Assembly: GCA_934255405.1 (NCBI GenBank)
Contig: CAKQNT010000001.1
Coordinates: 62,001 to 126,000 of the forward strand
From: an uncultured Alphaproteobacteria bacterium
GTDB taxonomy: Bacteria; Pseudomonadota; Alphaproteobacteria; RF32; CAG-239
DNA length: 64,000 nt
Direction: 5' to 3'
How positions within the stretch are numbered: the first letter of the stretch is position 1; every line of letters begins with the position of its first letter. Below are positions 42,547 through 52,194 of the stretch, piece after piece. The notes under the pieces were generated by a model. It ran no database searches. It was not told the DNA's origin and saw only the letters and a list, made by a program, of their open reading frames with translations. A program made the position numbers and the translations under genes.

Positions 42547-42572
42547 ATTAGATATTGCTTTTGAACACACAT

Positions 42573-42600
42573 AAAAAAGACCGCTCCGTTGAGCGGTCTT
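42573..42600 (-). terminator. Terminator of the Lon-like protease gene
   Basis: AAGACCGCTC and GAGCGGTCTT pair perfectly around CGTT. Read leftward it is followed by a T-run, so it ends the protease transcript. Confidence 0.85.
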
Positions 42601-42622
42601 GAGATTTACGATGTCAATCAGA

Positions 42623-45064
42623 TTACATACAGCCGTGGGTTTCTTTGGCGTATTTGGCATATTGTTTGTAGTAATAATCCAAACTTTCTTGAACCTGACG
42701 ATTGACACTACCTTTAGGATAGTGTCCATGTTTATCCATCGCACCGGCTTTGACTCCGGTAAGAATTTCAATACCATCGTCCACGGTATCAACCGCCCAA
42801 ACATGAAACAGTCCCTCGTCCACAGCCTTTAGCACATCCTCACGCAACATCAAATCCTTAACATTTGTCCGCGGGATAATAACACCGTGCTCGCCGGTCA
42901 ACCCGTGGTGAGAACAAACATCAAAGAATCCTTCTATCTTTTCATTGACGCCGCCAATCGGCTGAATCTCTCCAAACTGGTTGATGGATCCGGTCACGGC
43001 AATGCTCTGTTTAATCGGCAAGCCGGTAATGGCTGAAATCAGGCAATAATACTCTGTTGAAGAGGCGCTATCGCCGTCCACGCCGCCGTATGACTGCTCA
43101 AACACAATTGAAGCCGAAAGCGACAACGGCGTATACTTGGCAAAGCGGTTGGCAATCAGACTCTCCAAAATCAAGACGCCCTTAGAATGAATCGGACCAC
43201 TCATATCTATCTCGCGCTCAACATTGATAAATTCGCCCTTACCTATACGAGCCTGCGCAGTAATACGAGCAGGTTTACCAAAACTGTTGCGTGAGAAGTT
43301 ATAAACTACAAGGCCATTAATCTGCCCGACTTTTGCACCCTCGACATCAATCAGAATCGTTCCCTTGTCGATTTGCTCCTGCATTGCTTGTTTGATACGA
43401 TCAGAACGATAGATTTGAGCCTCAATAGCTTGCTCAATATGGTTTTTGCCAATTTGGTTAGCCTTGGATTTGCGTGCCCAATAATCAGCCTCGCGCAGCA
43501 AATCGCCAATAGAGGCAATATGAGCAGTCAGTTTTTCTGAGCTCTCCGCCAAACGGGATGAATATTCAATAACTTTGGCCACCGCCTGTTTATTGAGCGA
43601 GCGCAGTCTTTTCTTTTTGGACAATGAACCGATTAATTTAGCGTACTCAATTTCATTTTGCGGAGTTCTATCCATCAAAACGCCGAAATCTGCCTCAACT
43701 TTGAAGAAATCCGAAAAATCCGGATCACGCTCCGAGAGCATATCATACAAATCTTCATCACCAGTCAAAATTACCTTCACATTCAAAGGAATCGGCTCCG
43801 GATCAAGCGAGATGGTTGTAAAAGTGGTTTCTTCGCTCGGAGCTTCTATCTTAATAGTTTTGGAAGCCAGAGCACGTTTGAGCGAATCCCATGCATAAGG
43901 TTGAATCAGCAGTTTGCGAGCATCTATCAGCAAGAATCCGCCGTTGGCGTTGTGCAAAGCACCGGCTTTAATTAAAGTAAAGTCAGTAAGCAAAGCGCCG
44001 TATTGTTGAATGCGCTCTACTCGGCCAACCAAATTACCTTGTGTCGGGTGATCCAAGTGGACAATCGGAGCACCGGCTTCAGGATCATTTTTAACCACTA
44101 CATTAACCTTAAATTTGGCATACTTATCTTCTTCCGGTTGTTTGAACTTAGAGAACAAGGCGCTGAGCGGATCATCGTTGCCACCGTCTGGGTTGGCAGT
44201 TACCGGAGTTTCCGGCGCCGGCAAAAAATCATCTACATTAGCTACTATATATTTTTGAATGCTCTTCAAAAATTCATTGGCGCAACGGTGTCCTTTATAT
44301 TTGGTATGCAGCTCGTCAATAGGTTTTTTAACTGCGATTTTAAGAAATTTTTCGCGCAAATCATTGCTCTCTTTACGCTGTTTTTCTTCCCATTGCGGCA
44401 TATCTTGCGCGGTATTTTCAATTTCCTCTTGCATCTGATTGAGGTCTTCAATCAGTTTCTTCTTCTCGTCTTCCGGCAGCTCCTCAAAGGCCTCCGGACT
44501 CAAGACCTCGCCGTTTTTAACCGGAGCTACAACCAGCCCTACAGGCATATGAAGCAATGATACGCTTTTACCCTTGGCCTTTTTCTGCAGCATTTTGATA
44601 TATTTTTCTTTGTACTGCTTATATTTTTCATTAATAATGCTCAAGCTGGCTTTATATTCATCGCTTTCCAAAATTGTCGGGATTACCGAAGAAAAAGTTT
44701 CGATAAGTTTATCGATATCTTTGGCAAATTCAGCTGCCGTACCGGCCGGAAAGCTGATGGCGTGCGGTTTGTAGGGTTCATCAAAATTATAAACATAAGC
44801 CCAATCTTCAGGAGCGGGGCGCTTTTTGGCCTCTTCTACCAGCACTCGTTTTACCAGACTGGTTTTGCCGGTTCCCTCCGGCCCCAAACAAAACAGATTA
44901 TAGCCTTTAGACTGAATATTAATACCGATTTCCACCGCGCTGAGAGCCCTATCCTGCCCCAGAGCCGAAAGCCTTTCTTCCAGCTCGGCAGTGGTAGAAA
45001 ACTTGAACTTTTGAGGATCACATTTGGTGTAAAGCTCTTTGGATTTCAGTCTGGTAATGCTCAT
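42623..45064 (-). CDS. Lon-like ATP-dependent protease (LonB/COG1067 type)
   Basis: The 813-residue protein has an N-terminal AAA module with Walker A GPEGTGKTS (about 55-65), a helical insertion (160-290), a second ATPase part and a C-terminal Lon protease domain. The catalytic Ser is in GVDGDSAS (about 663) and the catalytic Lys in GGVNEKIEGFF (about 708). Length and insertions match the COG1067 group (E. coli YcbZ) rather than canonical Lon. It would degrade or process proteins in the cytosol. It ends in a short tail with no membrane helix. AGGAA precedes the ATG. Confidence 0.85.
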   Translation of the reverse strand: MSITRLKSKELYTKCDPQKFKFSTTAELEERLSALGQDRALSAVEIGINIQSKGYNLFCLGPEGTGKTSLVKRVLVEEAKKRPAPEDWAYVYNFDEPYKPHAISFPAGTAAEFAKDIDKLIETFSSVIPTILESDEYKASLSIINEKYKQYKEKYIKMLQKKAKGKSVSLLHMPVGLVVAPVKNGEVLSPEAFEELPEDEKKKLIEDLNQMQEEIENTAQDMPQWEEKQRKESNDLREKFLKIAVKKPIDELHTKYKGHRCANEFLKSIQKYIVANVDDFLPAPETPVTANPDGGNDDPLSALFSKFKQPEEDKYAKFKVNVVVKNDPEAGAPIVHLDHPTQGNLVGRVERIQQYGALLTDFTLIKAGALHNANGGFLLIDARKLLIQPYAWDSLKRALASKTIKIEAPSEETTFTTISLDPEPIPLNVKVILTGDEDLYDMLSERDPDFSDFFKVEADFGVLMDRTPQNEIEYAKLIGSLSKKKRLRSLNKQAVAKVIEYSSRLAESSEKLTAHIASIGDLLREADYWARKSKANQIGKNHIEQAIEAQIYRSDRIKQAMQEQIDKGTILIDVEGAKVGQINGLVVYNFSRNSFGKPARITAQARIGKGEFINVEREIDMSGPIHSKGVLILESLIANRFAKYTPLSLSASIVFEQSYGGVDGDSASSTEYYCLISAITGLPIKQSIAVTGSINQFGEIQPIGGVNEKIEGFFDVCSHHGLTGEHGVIIPRTNVKDLMLREDVLKAVDEGLFHVWAVDTVDDGIEILTGVKAGAMDKHGHYPKGSVNRQVQESLDYYYKQYAKYAKETHGCM

Positions 45065-45156
45065 AATAAAAAATTCCTATAGATTAGATTTACAGATATG
45101 CTATGCTGTATAATAATTTGTTAAAAGCTAACATTGAGTAAAGAAACGCAAAATTT

Positions 45157-46560
45157 ATGGAATATTTGGCATTTATCGCGGCAATTATAATCCTGCCTTT
45201 GGTTCTGTTGCTGCACTACAATAAAAAACTGCGGGAACTGGCTATTCAAAAAATTTTGGAGCGTAATCTGCTTAGGGAACAGAACAAAAATCTGTGGTAC
45301 TCCAGCCTTAGTGTCGGCAAGGCGGCAAAGGCGCTTAATAAGCTTTCAAAAAAGCAATTGCAACCTCTGTTTGCCGAGCTAAAAAACGGAAAACTGAATT
45401 TATTGTTGCGGCAACTGGATAAAGAAACGGCTGATGAAATAAAAGCAATCAAAGGACAAGAGAAGAAAGTTGCCTCCCTGTTGCAAAAAGCCGAAAAAGC
45501 TCTGTTGGATATCAGGACAGCAGAGGCGGCAAAAATTATTGAATTAATCTCGCCGCGCAATAAAATGGAAAAAGCCCGAACCAACTATATACAATCTTGT
45601 TTGGCGCTGCTAGAGGGAGATTTGCTCAGCGCCTCGCAAAAAGCAACTGACGCGGCAAAATTCTTTCAAAAGCACAACATGCTGTATGAAGAAGCGCAGA
45701 CATACTTGCTGAGCGGCACAATTTATCGGGTGAGCGCAGTTACTGATACCGCTGATTTTATGCTCCGCACTGCGGCGGAAATATTTGCCGCTATCGGAGC
45801 CAACGCCAAGCAGGCTGAGGCTTACGGGCATTTGGGTATGCTGATGGTTATGCAGGAACGCTTTGCCGAGGCATACGATTATTTTGGAAAAGCGCAAAAT
45901 CTGTTCCAATATGCCAAAGATATGAACGGATACGCCGAGATTTTAAATCAGCAGGCTTTGACTGATTTGATAAACAACGAGCCGCAAAAAGCGGCAAAAA
46001 CCGCCGCCAAAGCTGAAAAGATATTTAGGGATTTGAATGACGCACGAGGGCAAGCAATGAGCCTTGATATTGAGGCGCAAATCGCATTTGGTCTGGCGCA
46101 ATGGAAAAAAGCAGCAAGCAAAGCCGCGGCAGCTCATAAACTCTATGAGCAGACAGACAATCGGCCGGCAACATTGGAAATGGAGTTGTTATTGGCGCAA
46201 ATTGATTTTGAAACCGCCAAAACTGCGGCGGCCGAAAAACGCCTGCGCAAAATCATTGACGAAGACAAGTCTTGCAAGAGCTGTTTTCATATTGCCAACG
46301 CCTATAACCTGCTGGGAATAATTTATCTGCGGCAAGGAGATTTGCGGCGGGCAGAAGGAATCTTTCAGCAATCGTTGAGCGCAGAGTTGCAAAACGAACG
46401 GTGGTATGGAGCCGCTATAGACTATGCCAACATTGCACTAACCTCTTATCGCCGCGGAAACAAAGACACCGGCGACAAGAATCGGGAAATGGCAATCAAA
46501 TGTGCGCAAGACGCCGGAGCAGAAAATCTGGCAAAAATGCTCAAGCAACGATTAAACTAA
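45157..46560 (+). CDS. Membrane-anchored TPR-repeat protein
   Basis: This 467-residue protein starts with a single membrane helix (MEYLAFIAAIIILPLVLLL), then a long charged coiled coil (20-130) and about eight tetratricopeptide-like helix pairs (130-460), for example AEAYGHLGMLMVMQERFAEAYDYF and AYNLLGIIYLRQGDLRRAEGIF. TPR arrays hold partner proteins; this one faces the cytosol or periplasm depending on helix orientation. The start has little ribosome-site support. Its stop overlaps the stop of the opposite-strand membrane gene by four bases. No specific function can be assigned. Confidence 0.7.
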   Translation: MEYLAFIAAIIILPLVLLLHYNKKLRELAIQKILERNLLREQNKNLWYSSLSVGKAAKALNKLSKKQLQPLFAELKNGKLNLLLRQLDKETADEIKAIKGQEKKVASLLQKAEKALLDIRTAEAAKIIELISPRNKMEKARTNYIQSCLALLEGDLLSASQKATDAAKFFQKHNMLYEEAQTYLLSGTIYRVSAVTDTADFMLRTAAEIFAAIGANAKQAEAYGHLGMLMVMQERFAEAYDYFGKAQNLFQYAKDMNGYAEILNQQALTDLINNEPQKAAKTAAKAEKIFRDLNDARGQAMSLDIEAQIAFGLAQWKKAASKAAAAHKLYEQTDNRPATLEMELLLAQIDFETAKTAAAEKRLRKIIDEDKSCKSCFHIANAYNLLGIIYLRQGDLRRAEGIFQQSLSAELQNERWYGAAIDYANIALTSYRRGNKDTGDKNREMAIKCAQDAGAENLAKMLKQRLN

Positions 46561-47333
46561 TAATATCCGAGGCGGATATTTATCAGCGGATAGGATTTTT
46601 TGTTCTCCGGCAATTTTACCGATAAATCGTTTATACCAATATTTTGAAACGATAAAACATAGAATCCCGGTGCGCGCAGGAAGTTGTAGCGTTTGCCCTT
46701 ATCGGTAAACAGCAGGCGGTTTTTGACTTCCAGCCGTGTGTCTTCCATAAAACTTTCCAGTTCTTGCGACCAAGCAGGAACCCCAAAATCACCATACAAC
46801 ACAACCGGATTATCTTGCTCGGAAATAAAATGATGCAATTGTTGCAAGGCAATTCGGCGTTTTTTGGCAGAGAGTTTGCGCAAATATACCCTGATTATAG
46901 TGAGCTCATGAGCATCTTGCTCAACAGCAACAAACGGAGCAATATTTTTTTCGCCCAACACCAAATGTCCGCGGCGCAAAATTCTAATCTCCGGAGCAGA
47001 TATTTCCAAAACGCTTTCCGGAGCATAGGATAATTCAAGTTCATGCTCCGGTTTGACTCCGGCATTGAAGAACAAATGCGCCGACGAGGCAATCAAAAAG
47101 TAATTGAGCACCAATAAAAAAGCCATTAGTCCGGCATATAAAAAACGCCCGATAAACAGCGCATAGGCAAACACCAATAAAAGAATCAGGTATATCTGAA
47201 ACAGCCAGTTCTTAATTCCCAAAAAATTTTCCGGCAGAAACAAAAAAAGCGTAAGCAAACAGAAAATTATTGTTGCGGCATACAAAAAACGGCTCTCGCG
47301 GGCGTGTTTTTTCTTTTGTGACAAATATCCCAT
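46557..47333 (-). CDS. Membrane protein with degenerate endonuclease/exonuclease/phosphatase-like domain
   Basis: The 258-residue protein has three N-terminal membrane helices (about 17-34, 42-62, 65-85), then a soluble domain that recalls the endonuclease/exonuclease/phosphatase (EEP) fold. VVLYGDFGVPAWS (about 172-184) stands where EEP enzymes have GDFNxTPWS. The catalytic Asn is replaced by Gly, and the final SDHxP motif is missing (the end reads SYPLINIRLGYY). It is thus probably not a nuclease; a binding or structural role is likely. Membrane topology and EEP tail together are seen in some alphaproteobacterial proteins. The ribosome site is weak. Confidence 0.6.
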   Translation of the reverse strand: MGYLSQKKKHARESRFLYAATIIFCLLTLFLFLPENFLGIKNWLFQIYLILLLVFAYALFIGRFLYAGLMAFLLVLNYFLIASSAHLFFNAGVKPEHELELSYAPESVLEISAPEIRILRRGHLVLGEKNIAPFVAVEQDAHELTIIRVYLRKLSAKKRRIALQQLHHFISEQDNPVVLYGDFGVPAWSQELESFMEDTRLEVKNRLLFTDKGKRYNFLRAPGFYVLSFQNIGINDLSVKLPENKKSYPLINIRLGYY

Positions 47334-47433
47334 ATTATTTTATTTCTCTTATGTTTTATTAACCATTTGGCTTTTATAGTATTTCCTTGACATAGTATAG
47401 CTTAAATTGTATTTTGTAAATGGTCTGAAAAGT

Positions 47434-48831
47434 ATGTATGAAAAACTGATAAACATATTTTCATCTTTTGATATTATCGAAAGCGTTTCCGATAAGCTCG
47501 GTATGCTGTCTAATGTTGTTGACCACTATCTGTCGGGAATAGATAATTTGCGTATGGCGTCAATAATCTTAATGATTTTGGCGTTGTTAATGTTTTTGTT
47601 CCTCATCATTCTTATCTATATCAAGGCCATTATCGCTTTTTTGCGCAACGAACCGGAAAATAAAGCGCCGGAGCAGGTAGATGATGAAGAATTTTTTGAT
47701 GAAGAAGACCAAGCTCGCCTCAACAAGATAATTGAAGAGCAAGAACGCGAGCGCGAGTTGGAAAAAGAATTGCAAAAAGAGCTGGATATGGCACGGTTTG
47801 AGCGTGACACTGCCGAGCAAGACAACGAAAAAAAGCGCCTTGCCGAATCTAAAAAACAAAAAAAAGAAAAAAACAAAAAGAAAAGAGACCGGAACAATAT
47901 ATCGCAAATACCGGAAAAAGAATCCATAATTGATTTGGATTGGAAAATAGGACAAACCTATAATCAAAATGCTCAAGCGCAAAATTTGCAGATGAGGCCG
48001 GATATTTTGTCATACAAACAAAGCAACCGCCAGCTGAATGAGTTGATGGGATTGATTATAGATATGCTGGGACGCGGAGTTGATGATCTGAAAATTGCGC
48101 AAACCGTTATGTTCCGCAATCATAACATGAGTTCAGAAGATGACGTATTGCAATTGATAGAAACAATCAAATCCTTTACCGCAATGTGCCGAAATCAGGA
48201 ATTTGCCAAATTGGCAAACGCATCTCAACTGCCTAAAGACGAAGATGCGCTCTATCATATTGCTGAGGGTGACACTACTCTGGCTCTGGCAATGATTGAG
48301 GCTTTGATGGACGCAAATATTGACAAAGCCTCCGCTATCGGAAACGAAAACAAAAGAGATGCAATATATCAGGAAGTATCGCGTCAGGCAGTGGTATTCG
48401 GCAATTTGGCAGCCATCAATGATGTTATGCTGGCAACCGGTTCTTTTGAACTGGCAATAGAATTGCAGCCGCGCAATGTATCGGCATGGAGCCGGCTTGG
48501 TGATATGTATGCCAGAACAGACAGTGTCAGCAAAGCCATATGGGCCTATCAAAATGTTTTGAATATGGCTGACGGCGAGATTAATGCTCGAGAAGTCGCC
48601 AATGCCAGTAAAAACTTTTCTCAGTATTTGTATGCGCAAGGAAACAGCCTGCAAGCCGCCAAACTATACAACAGCAGCAAGCAGTATTATGATGCATTGG
48701 GAATCAACCGCCGTTTGGATAAACAGGAAATTGAGATTATCGAAATTATCGAATCTCATCATCAAGATGAAATTCAATCTACAGTTCTTAAACTACTGGG
48801 GCGCGGAGCCGCTCAAGGTTTGAGCTTCTAG
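47434..48831 (+). CDS. Membrane protein with charged coiled coil and TPR-like region
   Basis: The 465-residue protein has one membrane helix (about 43-66), then a strongly charged stretch (about 80-160, runs of Glu and then Lys/Arg), and a helical C-terminal half with TPR-like units (SAWSRLGDMYARTDSVSKAIWAYQNVL). I start at the ATG at 47434; upstream frames lack a ribosome site. It ends four bases into tsaB on the other strand. No family is recognised. A scaffold at the inner membrane is plausible. Confidence 0.65.
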   Translation: MYEKLINIFSSFDIIESVSDKLGMLSNVVDHYLSGIDNLRMASIILMILALLMFLFLIILIYIKAIIAFLRNEPENKAPEQVDDEEFFDEEDQARLNKIIEEQERERELEKELQKELDMARFERDTAEQDNEKKRLAESKKQKKEKNKKKRDRNNISQIPEKESIIDLDWKIGQTYNQNAQAQNLQMRPDILSYKQSNRQLNELMGLIIDMLGRGVDDLKIAQTVMFRNHNMSSEDDVLQLIETIKSFTAMCRNQEFAKLANASQLPKDEDALYHIAEGDTTLALAMIEALMDANIDKASAIGNENKRDAIYQEVSRQAVVFGNLAAINDVMLATGSFELAIELQPRNVSAWSRLGDMYARTDSVSKAIWAYQNVLNMADGEINAREVANASKNFSQYLYAQGNSLQAAKLYNSSKQYYDALGINRRLDKQEIEIIEIIESHHQDEIQSTVLKLLGRGAAQGLSF

Positions 48832-49490
48832 TTTTTGGGAGCAGAAACATCCGGCGCGCGCAAGTACAGAGGTTTTGGATAATCCAACCGCTTGTTTTGA
48901 TAGTGTTTTAAGCCGGCCTTTACCAACAAATCAATATCCAAATTCTCGGGCATTTTAATGCAATGCAGGCTCAATCCGCTAGGGCGGTTTAGGAATCGTT
49001 CAACTCCATCGCCAATTAAGGAAACTTTTTTATTACGGAGCAGCGGCAAAATGTCATCATAAGCCAAAGCCTGAGGCGGTGTCAGCCGATTCAGTTCTTT
49101 GTCAAACAACTGGATATAAAAATCCTCGCGCTTGGTTTCAATAATTACGGCATTAATATCTGCGCGCTCGTCTTCATCCAGCCCCAACACATAGGCATCA
49201 AACGCCGAAACCCCGTCCAAGGCCAAGTTCGGACAAGCCAGCGGAAATGTGCGGGCAGCTGAGATTGAGGAGCGCACGCCGGTGAAAGACCCCGGACCAA
49301 CGCAAACCAGCAACAAATTTATATCTGAAAATTTGAGGTTTTGCGCCACGAGCATTTTTTGAATTTGCGGAATCAGAACCTCTGCCTGACCAAAATCCAT
49401 AATCTCATGATAGCGGGACAAGACCTTGCCATCTTGGAGCAAAACAATTGAACAGGCAGCTGCCGTTGTATCAAAAGCCAATATATACAT
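48828..49490 (-). CDS. tsaB: tRNA N6-threonylcarbamoyladenosine biosynthesis protein TsaB
   Basis: The 220-residue protein is TsaB, an inactive ASKHA-fold partner of TsaD. It begins YILAFDTTAAACSIV and has the segment CVGPGSFTGVRSSISAARTF (TsaB signature) and VDLMV-like DALVLGLDEDER. TsaBDE make t6A37 on ANN-decoding tRNAs in the cytosol. I prefer the ATG at 49490, since AGTGGAA precedes it; a GTG three codons upstream is also open. tsaE or rimI, frequent neighbours, are absent from this window. Confidence 0.9.
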   Translation of the reverse strand: MYILAFDTTAAACSIVLLQDGKVLSRYHEIMDFGQAEVLIPQIQKMLVAQNLKFSDINLLLVCVGPGSFTGVRSSISAARTFPLACPNLALDGVSAFDAYVLGLDEDERADINAVIIETKREDFYIQLFDKELNRLTPPQALAYDDILPLLRNKKVSLIGDGVERFLNRPSGLSLHCIKMPENLDIDLLVKAGLKHYQNKRLDYPKPLYLRAPDVSAPKN

Positions 49491-49583
49491 CTTTTCCACT
49501 TAATTTAAAATTTAGGTTTAATTAATGGTTTTTATATACTAAAATTCACAAACAAACAACCGTTTTTAGAGACAAAGGCACAA

Positions 49584-51275
49584 ATGATTGACTGGACACT
49601 GATAAGCGATATGTACTATGCCGCACCAGAATTTTGGTATGCGCTGGGAGCAATCGCGGCAATTATGGCGGCAGTGATACTGTTTGAATTGTTGAGAATC
49701 TTAAAGCTTCGGCAAAAAAACTACTTTTTGAATCGAGACCGCGAACGCTATGCCGAAACACTTTATGCTTCTCGCGATGGATATTTTGCCTTTATCTACC
49801 CCGACCAAAAAGTTAATGATCCGCGCCGCAATATTGTGGAAAGATGTTCACGGCGACTGGCCGTAATTATGAATCTGGCAGAAGGGACCAAGTCCTCTTT
49901 TGACGATATCTTAAAAAACTTTTATAAAGACGATATTAAAAAAATTCAAAAATACGTGAGTATGCTCAGAGATGAAGGGGCTTCTTTTGATGATGAATTT
50001 ATGCTCAAAACCGCCAACAAATTTTTGCGTCTGGTCGGCAGCCGTATTAATGGAGCAGACGGCAATATTTATTGTGATATGATTTGGTTTAGAGATGTCA
50101 GTTTTGAAACCAACAAAATATCTTCTCTGGAAAAAGCCAAGACAGATACATCGGCCAGATATTCTCAATTGCAAGATATGCTGGATAACCTGCCTTTTCC
50201 GGTTTGGTTGCGCAACGACAAGCTCAAAATTATTAACTGTAATAAGAAATTTGCCGAACTGGCCGGCGAGCCCAATCGGGAAACCGCCTTGCGCAACGGA
50301 ACGGAAATTAATGCCATCAGCGGCGAAAGCGCTTCGGAGAATCTGGCCAAAGCCGCCCATGCTGCCAACAAAAGCCGCAAGGCAACCATAAGCATTATTC
50401 AAAACGGCGAACGAGTGGTTATGGAGGCTATAGAAACTCCGTTCCATGCCGAAGAAAGTTTGGATAAAATTTATACTGCCGGTACGCTGATTGACACCAG
50501 TGAGTTAGACGAGCTCAAGCGTAACCTCAAACTGCACCAAAACGCTCAATTAGAAATTTTGGGAACTCTGGGCACCGCGTTTGCCGTGTTTGACCAACAT
50601 CTTAAGCTGGCTTTTCATAATCATGCTTTTGCCGCGCTCTGGCAGCTGGAAGAATCTTGGTTTGACAGAAATCCGTCTTATGCGACCTTTTTGGACACAA
50701 TAAGAGAAAAGCGTCTGTTGCCGGAGGTTCCGGATTATGTGATGTTTAAGAATGACGAGCAAAAAAAATTTTCACAAATCATAGAACCGCAAAAAGATAT
50801 GTTGCACTTGCCAAACGGGAAAACGCTGCACCGCCTGCGTGCCGCCTACCCAACCGGCGGACTGATATTTGCCTATGAGGACATAACCGATCGTTTGGCC
50901 ACCACCAGCGCCTATAACGCGTTGCTCTGTGTGCAAAAAGAGATGCTGAACAATTTGTTTGACGCGGTGTTAATCTTTGGGACTAATGGGCGTTTGAACT
51001 TTTATAACAGCGCCTATATAAAACTATGGAATGCATCAGAAAGCTTTTTGAGACAAGAACCGGGGCTTGATGAACTACTGGATTCCCAACATAAGTTTTT
51101 TGATGATCAGGAAAATTGGAGCGAGTTAAAAAAAGAAATTACCGGACACATTCTTTCGATGACTACCAAAAGTTTTATTTTGAACAGAAACGATCAAATT
51201 AATCTAGATGTTGCCACCAAGAATCTGTCTGACGGTTCACTGATGATAAGCTATCAGAAAACTGACATTATTTGA
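49584..51275 (+). CDS. Multi-PAS sensor-like protein without a kinase domain
   Basis: The 563-residue protein has one membrane helix (about 19-41), a cytosolic region and two to four PAS-like domains. One carries LDNLPFPVWLRNDKLKIINCN, another TLGTAFAVFDQHLKLAFHNH with TGGLIFAYEDITDR, and a third NLFDAVLIFGTNGRLNFYNS. This resembles the sensor half of alphaproteobacterial PAS histidine kinases next to tsa genes, but the protein ends after the last PAS; no HisKA or ATPase domain follows in frame. It may sense a ligand and act through protein contacts, or be a truncated kinase. AAAGG precedes the ATG. Confidence 0.7.
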   Translation: MIDWTLISDMYYAAPEFWYALGAIAAIMAAVILFELLRILKLRQKNYFLNRDRERYAETLYASRDGYFAFIYPDQKVNDPRRNIVERCSRRLAVIMNLAEGTKSSFDDILKNFYKDDIKKIQKYVSMLRDEGASFDDEFMLKTANKFLRLVGSRINGADGNIYCDMIWFRDVSFETNKISSLEKAKTDTSARYSQLQDMLDNLPFPVWLRNDKLKIINCNKKFAELAGEPNRETALRNGTEINAISGESASENLAKAAHAANKSRKATISIIQNGERVVMEAIETPFHAEESLDKIYTAGTLIDTSELDELKRNLKLHQNAQLEILGTLGTAFAVFDQHLKLAFHNHAFAALWQLEESWFDRNPSYATFLDTIREKRLLPEVPDYVMFKNDEQKKFSQIIEPQKDMLHLPNGKTLHRLRAAYPTGGLIFAYEDITDRLATTSAYNALLCVQKEMLNNLFDAVLIFGTNGRLNFYNSAYIKLWNASESFLRQEPGLDELLDSQHKFFDDQENWSELKKEITGHILSMTTKSFILNRNDQINLDVATKNLSDGSLMISYQKTDII

Positions 51276-51343
51276 CAAGCGAAATTTTCTGTGCCACTAT
51301 ATAAATTGTTATGGCATCAGAGCCTTTGATTGCGGAGTTATAA

Positions 51344-52192
51344 ATGGAAGAAGATGCATCCAGCTTAAATATTGAATGGAAAAAAAACAAAGGTTTTGGA
51401 GCAACAGAAAAGCTTACCCGCAAAACAGATGTTAAAAAAGCCCTAAAATACGAGGCTACTGAAAAAAAAGCCGTAGCCTTTGACAGTGCACCGCGCCCGT
51501 CTGATTTGCCGAAAGGGCTGAAAAAAATCCGCAAAAAAATTAAAGAAGTATATGACGAAGATGAGGATGAAGATTTTTATGATGGGATTCCTCATGACTT
51601 GAACAATTCTTTGCTGAACGCATTGTATGAAGACGAAAAGAAACAGCTGCAACAGCAAAACAACACCCTGAAACAGCAAAAAATGCAACAAACAGCCGGA
51701 AGACTGGAGGCTGTGGCAATAGCTGATAAACTGGCCAGAGAATCCGGCTTAAAGGGACTGAATAAAAAAGTGGCCGGACAAAATGCCAATGACGCCACCC
51801 AAATCAGCGGCTCGCTGGAAAAAGTTTTGAGTGAAGAATTGGCTTTGAAAACCAAAAAGGGCGTGCGCAAACTTTCAAAAGCGGAAACCATTACAATGCT
51901 GCGGGGTATTAATCGAATCCGTAAAATGGCTCTGGCCTCTGACGAATCGCAGCTTAAGGCTCTGGAAAAGATGAAAGTAGACGAGCTTATTGATGCCGGC
52001 GAAAAGAGCACTGATGACACCAAAATAGCGGAAATGATTTTGAAAAAATCCGGCCGCAAAAACAAAAAAGAAGTTAATAAAATGGTGCAAAAAAGCAAAG
52101 AAAGAGCACCGAAAAAGAGCAAGGAAATCAAATCTAAAATTGATGCATCTCCCCGCACCAACCTTTCGGCCAAAGATATTTTTAGAGAATAG
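51344..52192 (+). CDS. Charged helical protein of unknown function
   Basis: I do not recognise this 282-residue protein. It is very rich in Lys, Glu and Asp, largely helical and partly low-complexity (EDEDEDFYD near 70; KSGRKNKKEVNKMVQKSKE near 245), with Gln-rich NNTLKQQKMQQ in the middle. No membrane helix or signal peptide. CGGAG precedes the ATG. It follows the kinase-less PAS protein and meets the J-domain protein gene tail to tail. It could bind nucleic acid or act as a scaffold. Confidence 0.6.
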   Translation: MEEDASSLNIEWKKNKGFGATEKLTRKTDVKKALKYEATEKKAVAFDSAPRPSDLPKGLKKIRKKIKEVYDEDEDEDFYDGIPHDLNNSLLNALYEDEKKQLQQQNNTLKQQKMQQTAGRLEAVAIADKLARESGLKGLNKKVAGQNANDATQISGSLEKVLSEELALKTKKGVRKLSKAETITMLRGINRIRKMALASDESQLKALEKMKVDELIDAGEKSTDDTKIAEMILKKSGRKNKKEVNKMVQKSKERAPKKSKEIKSKIDASPRTNLSAKDIFRE

Positions 52193-52194
52193 AA

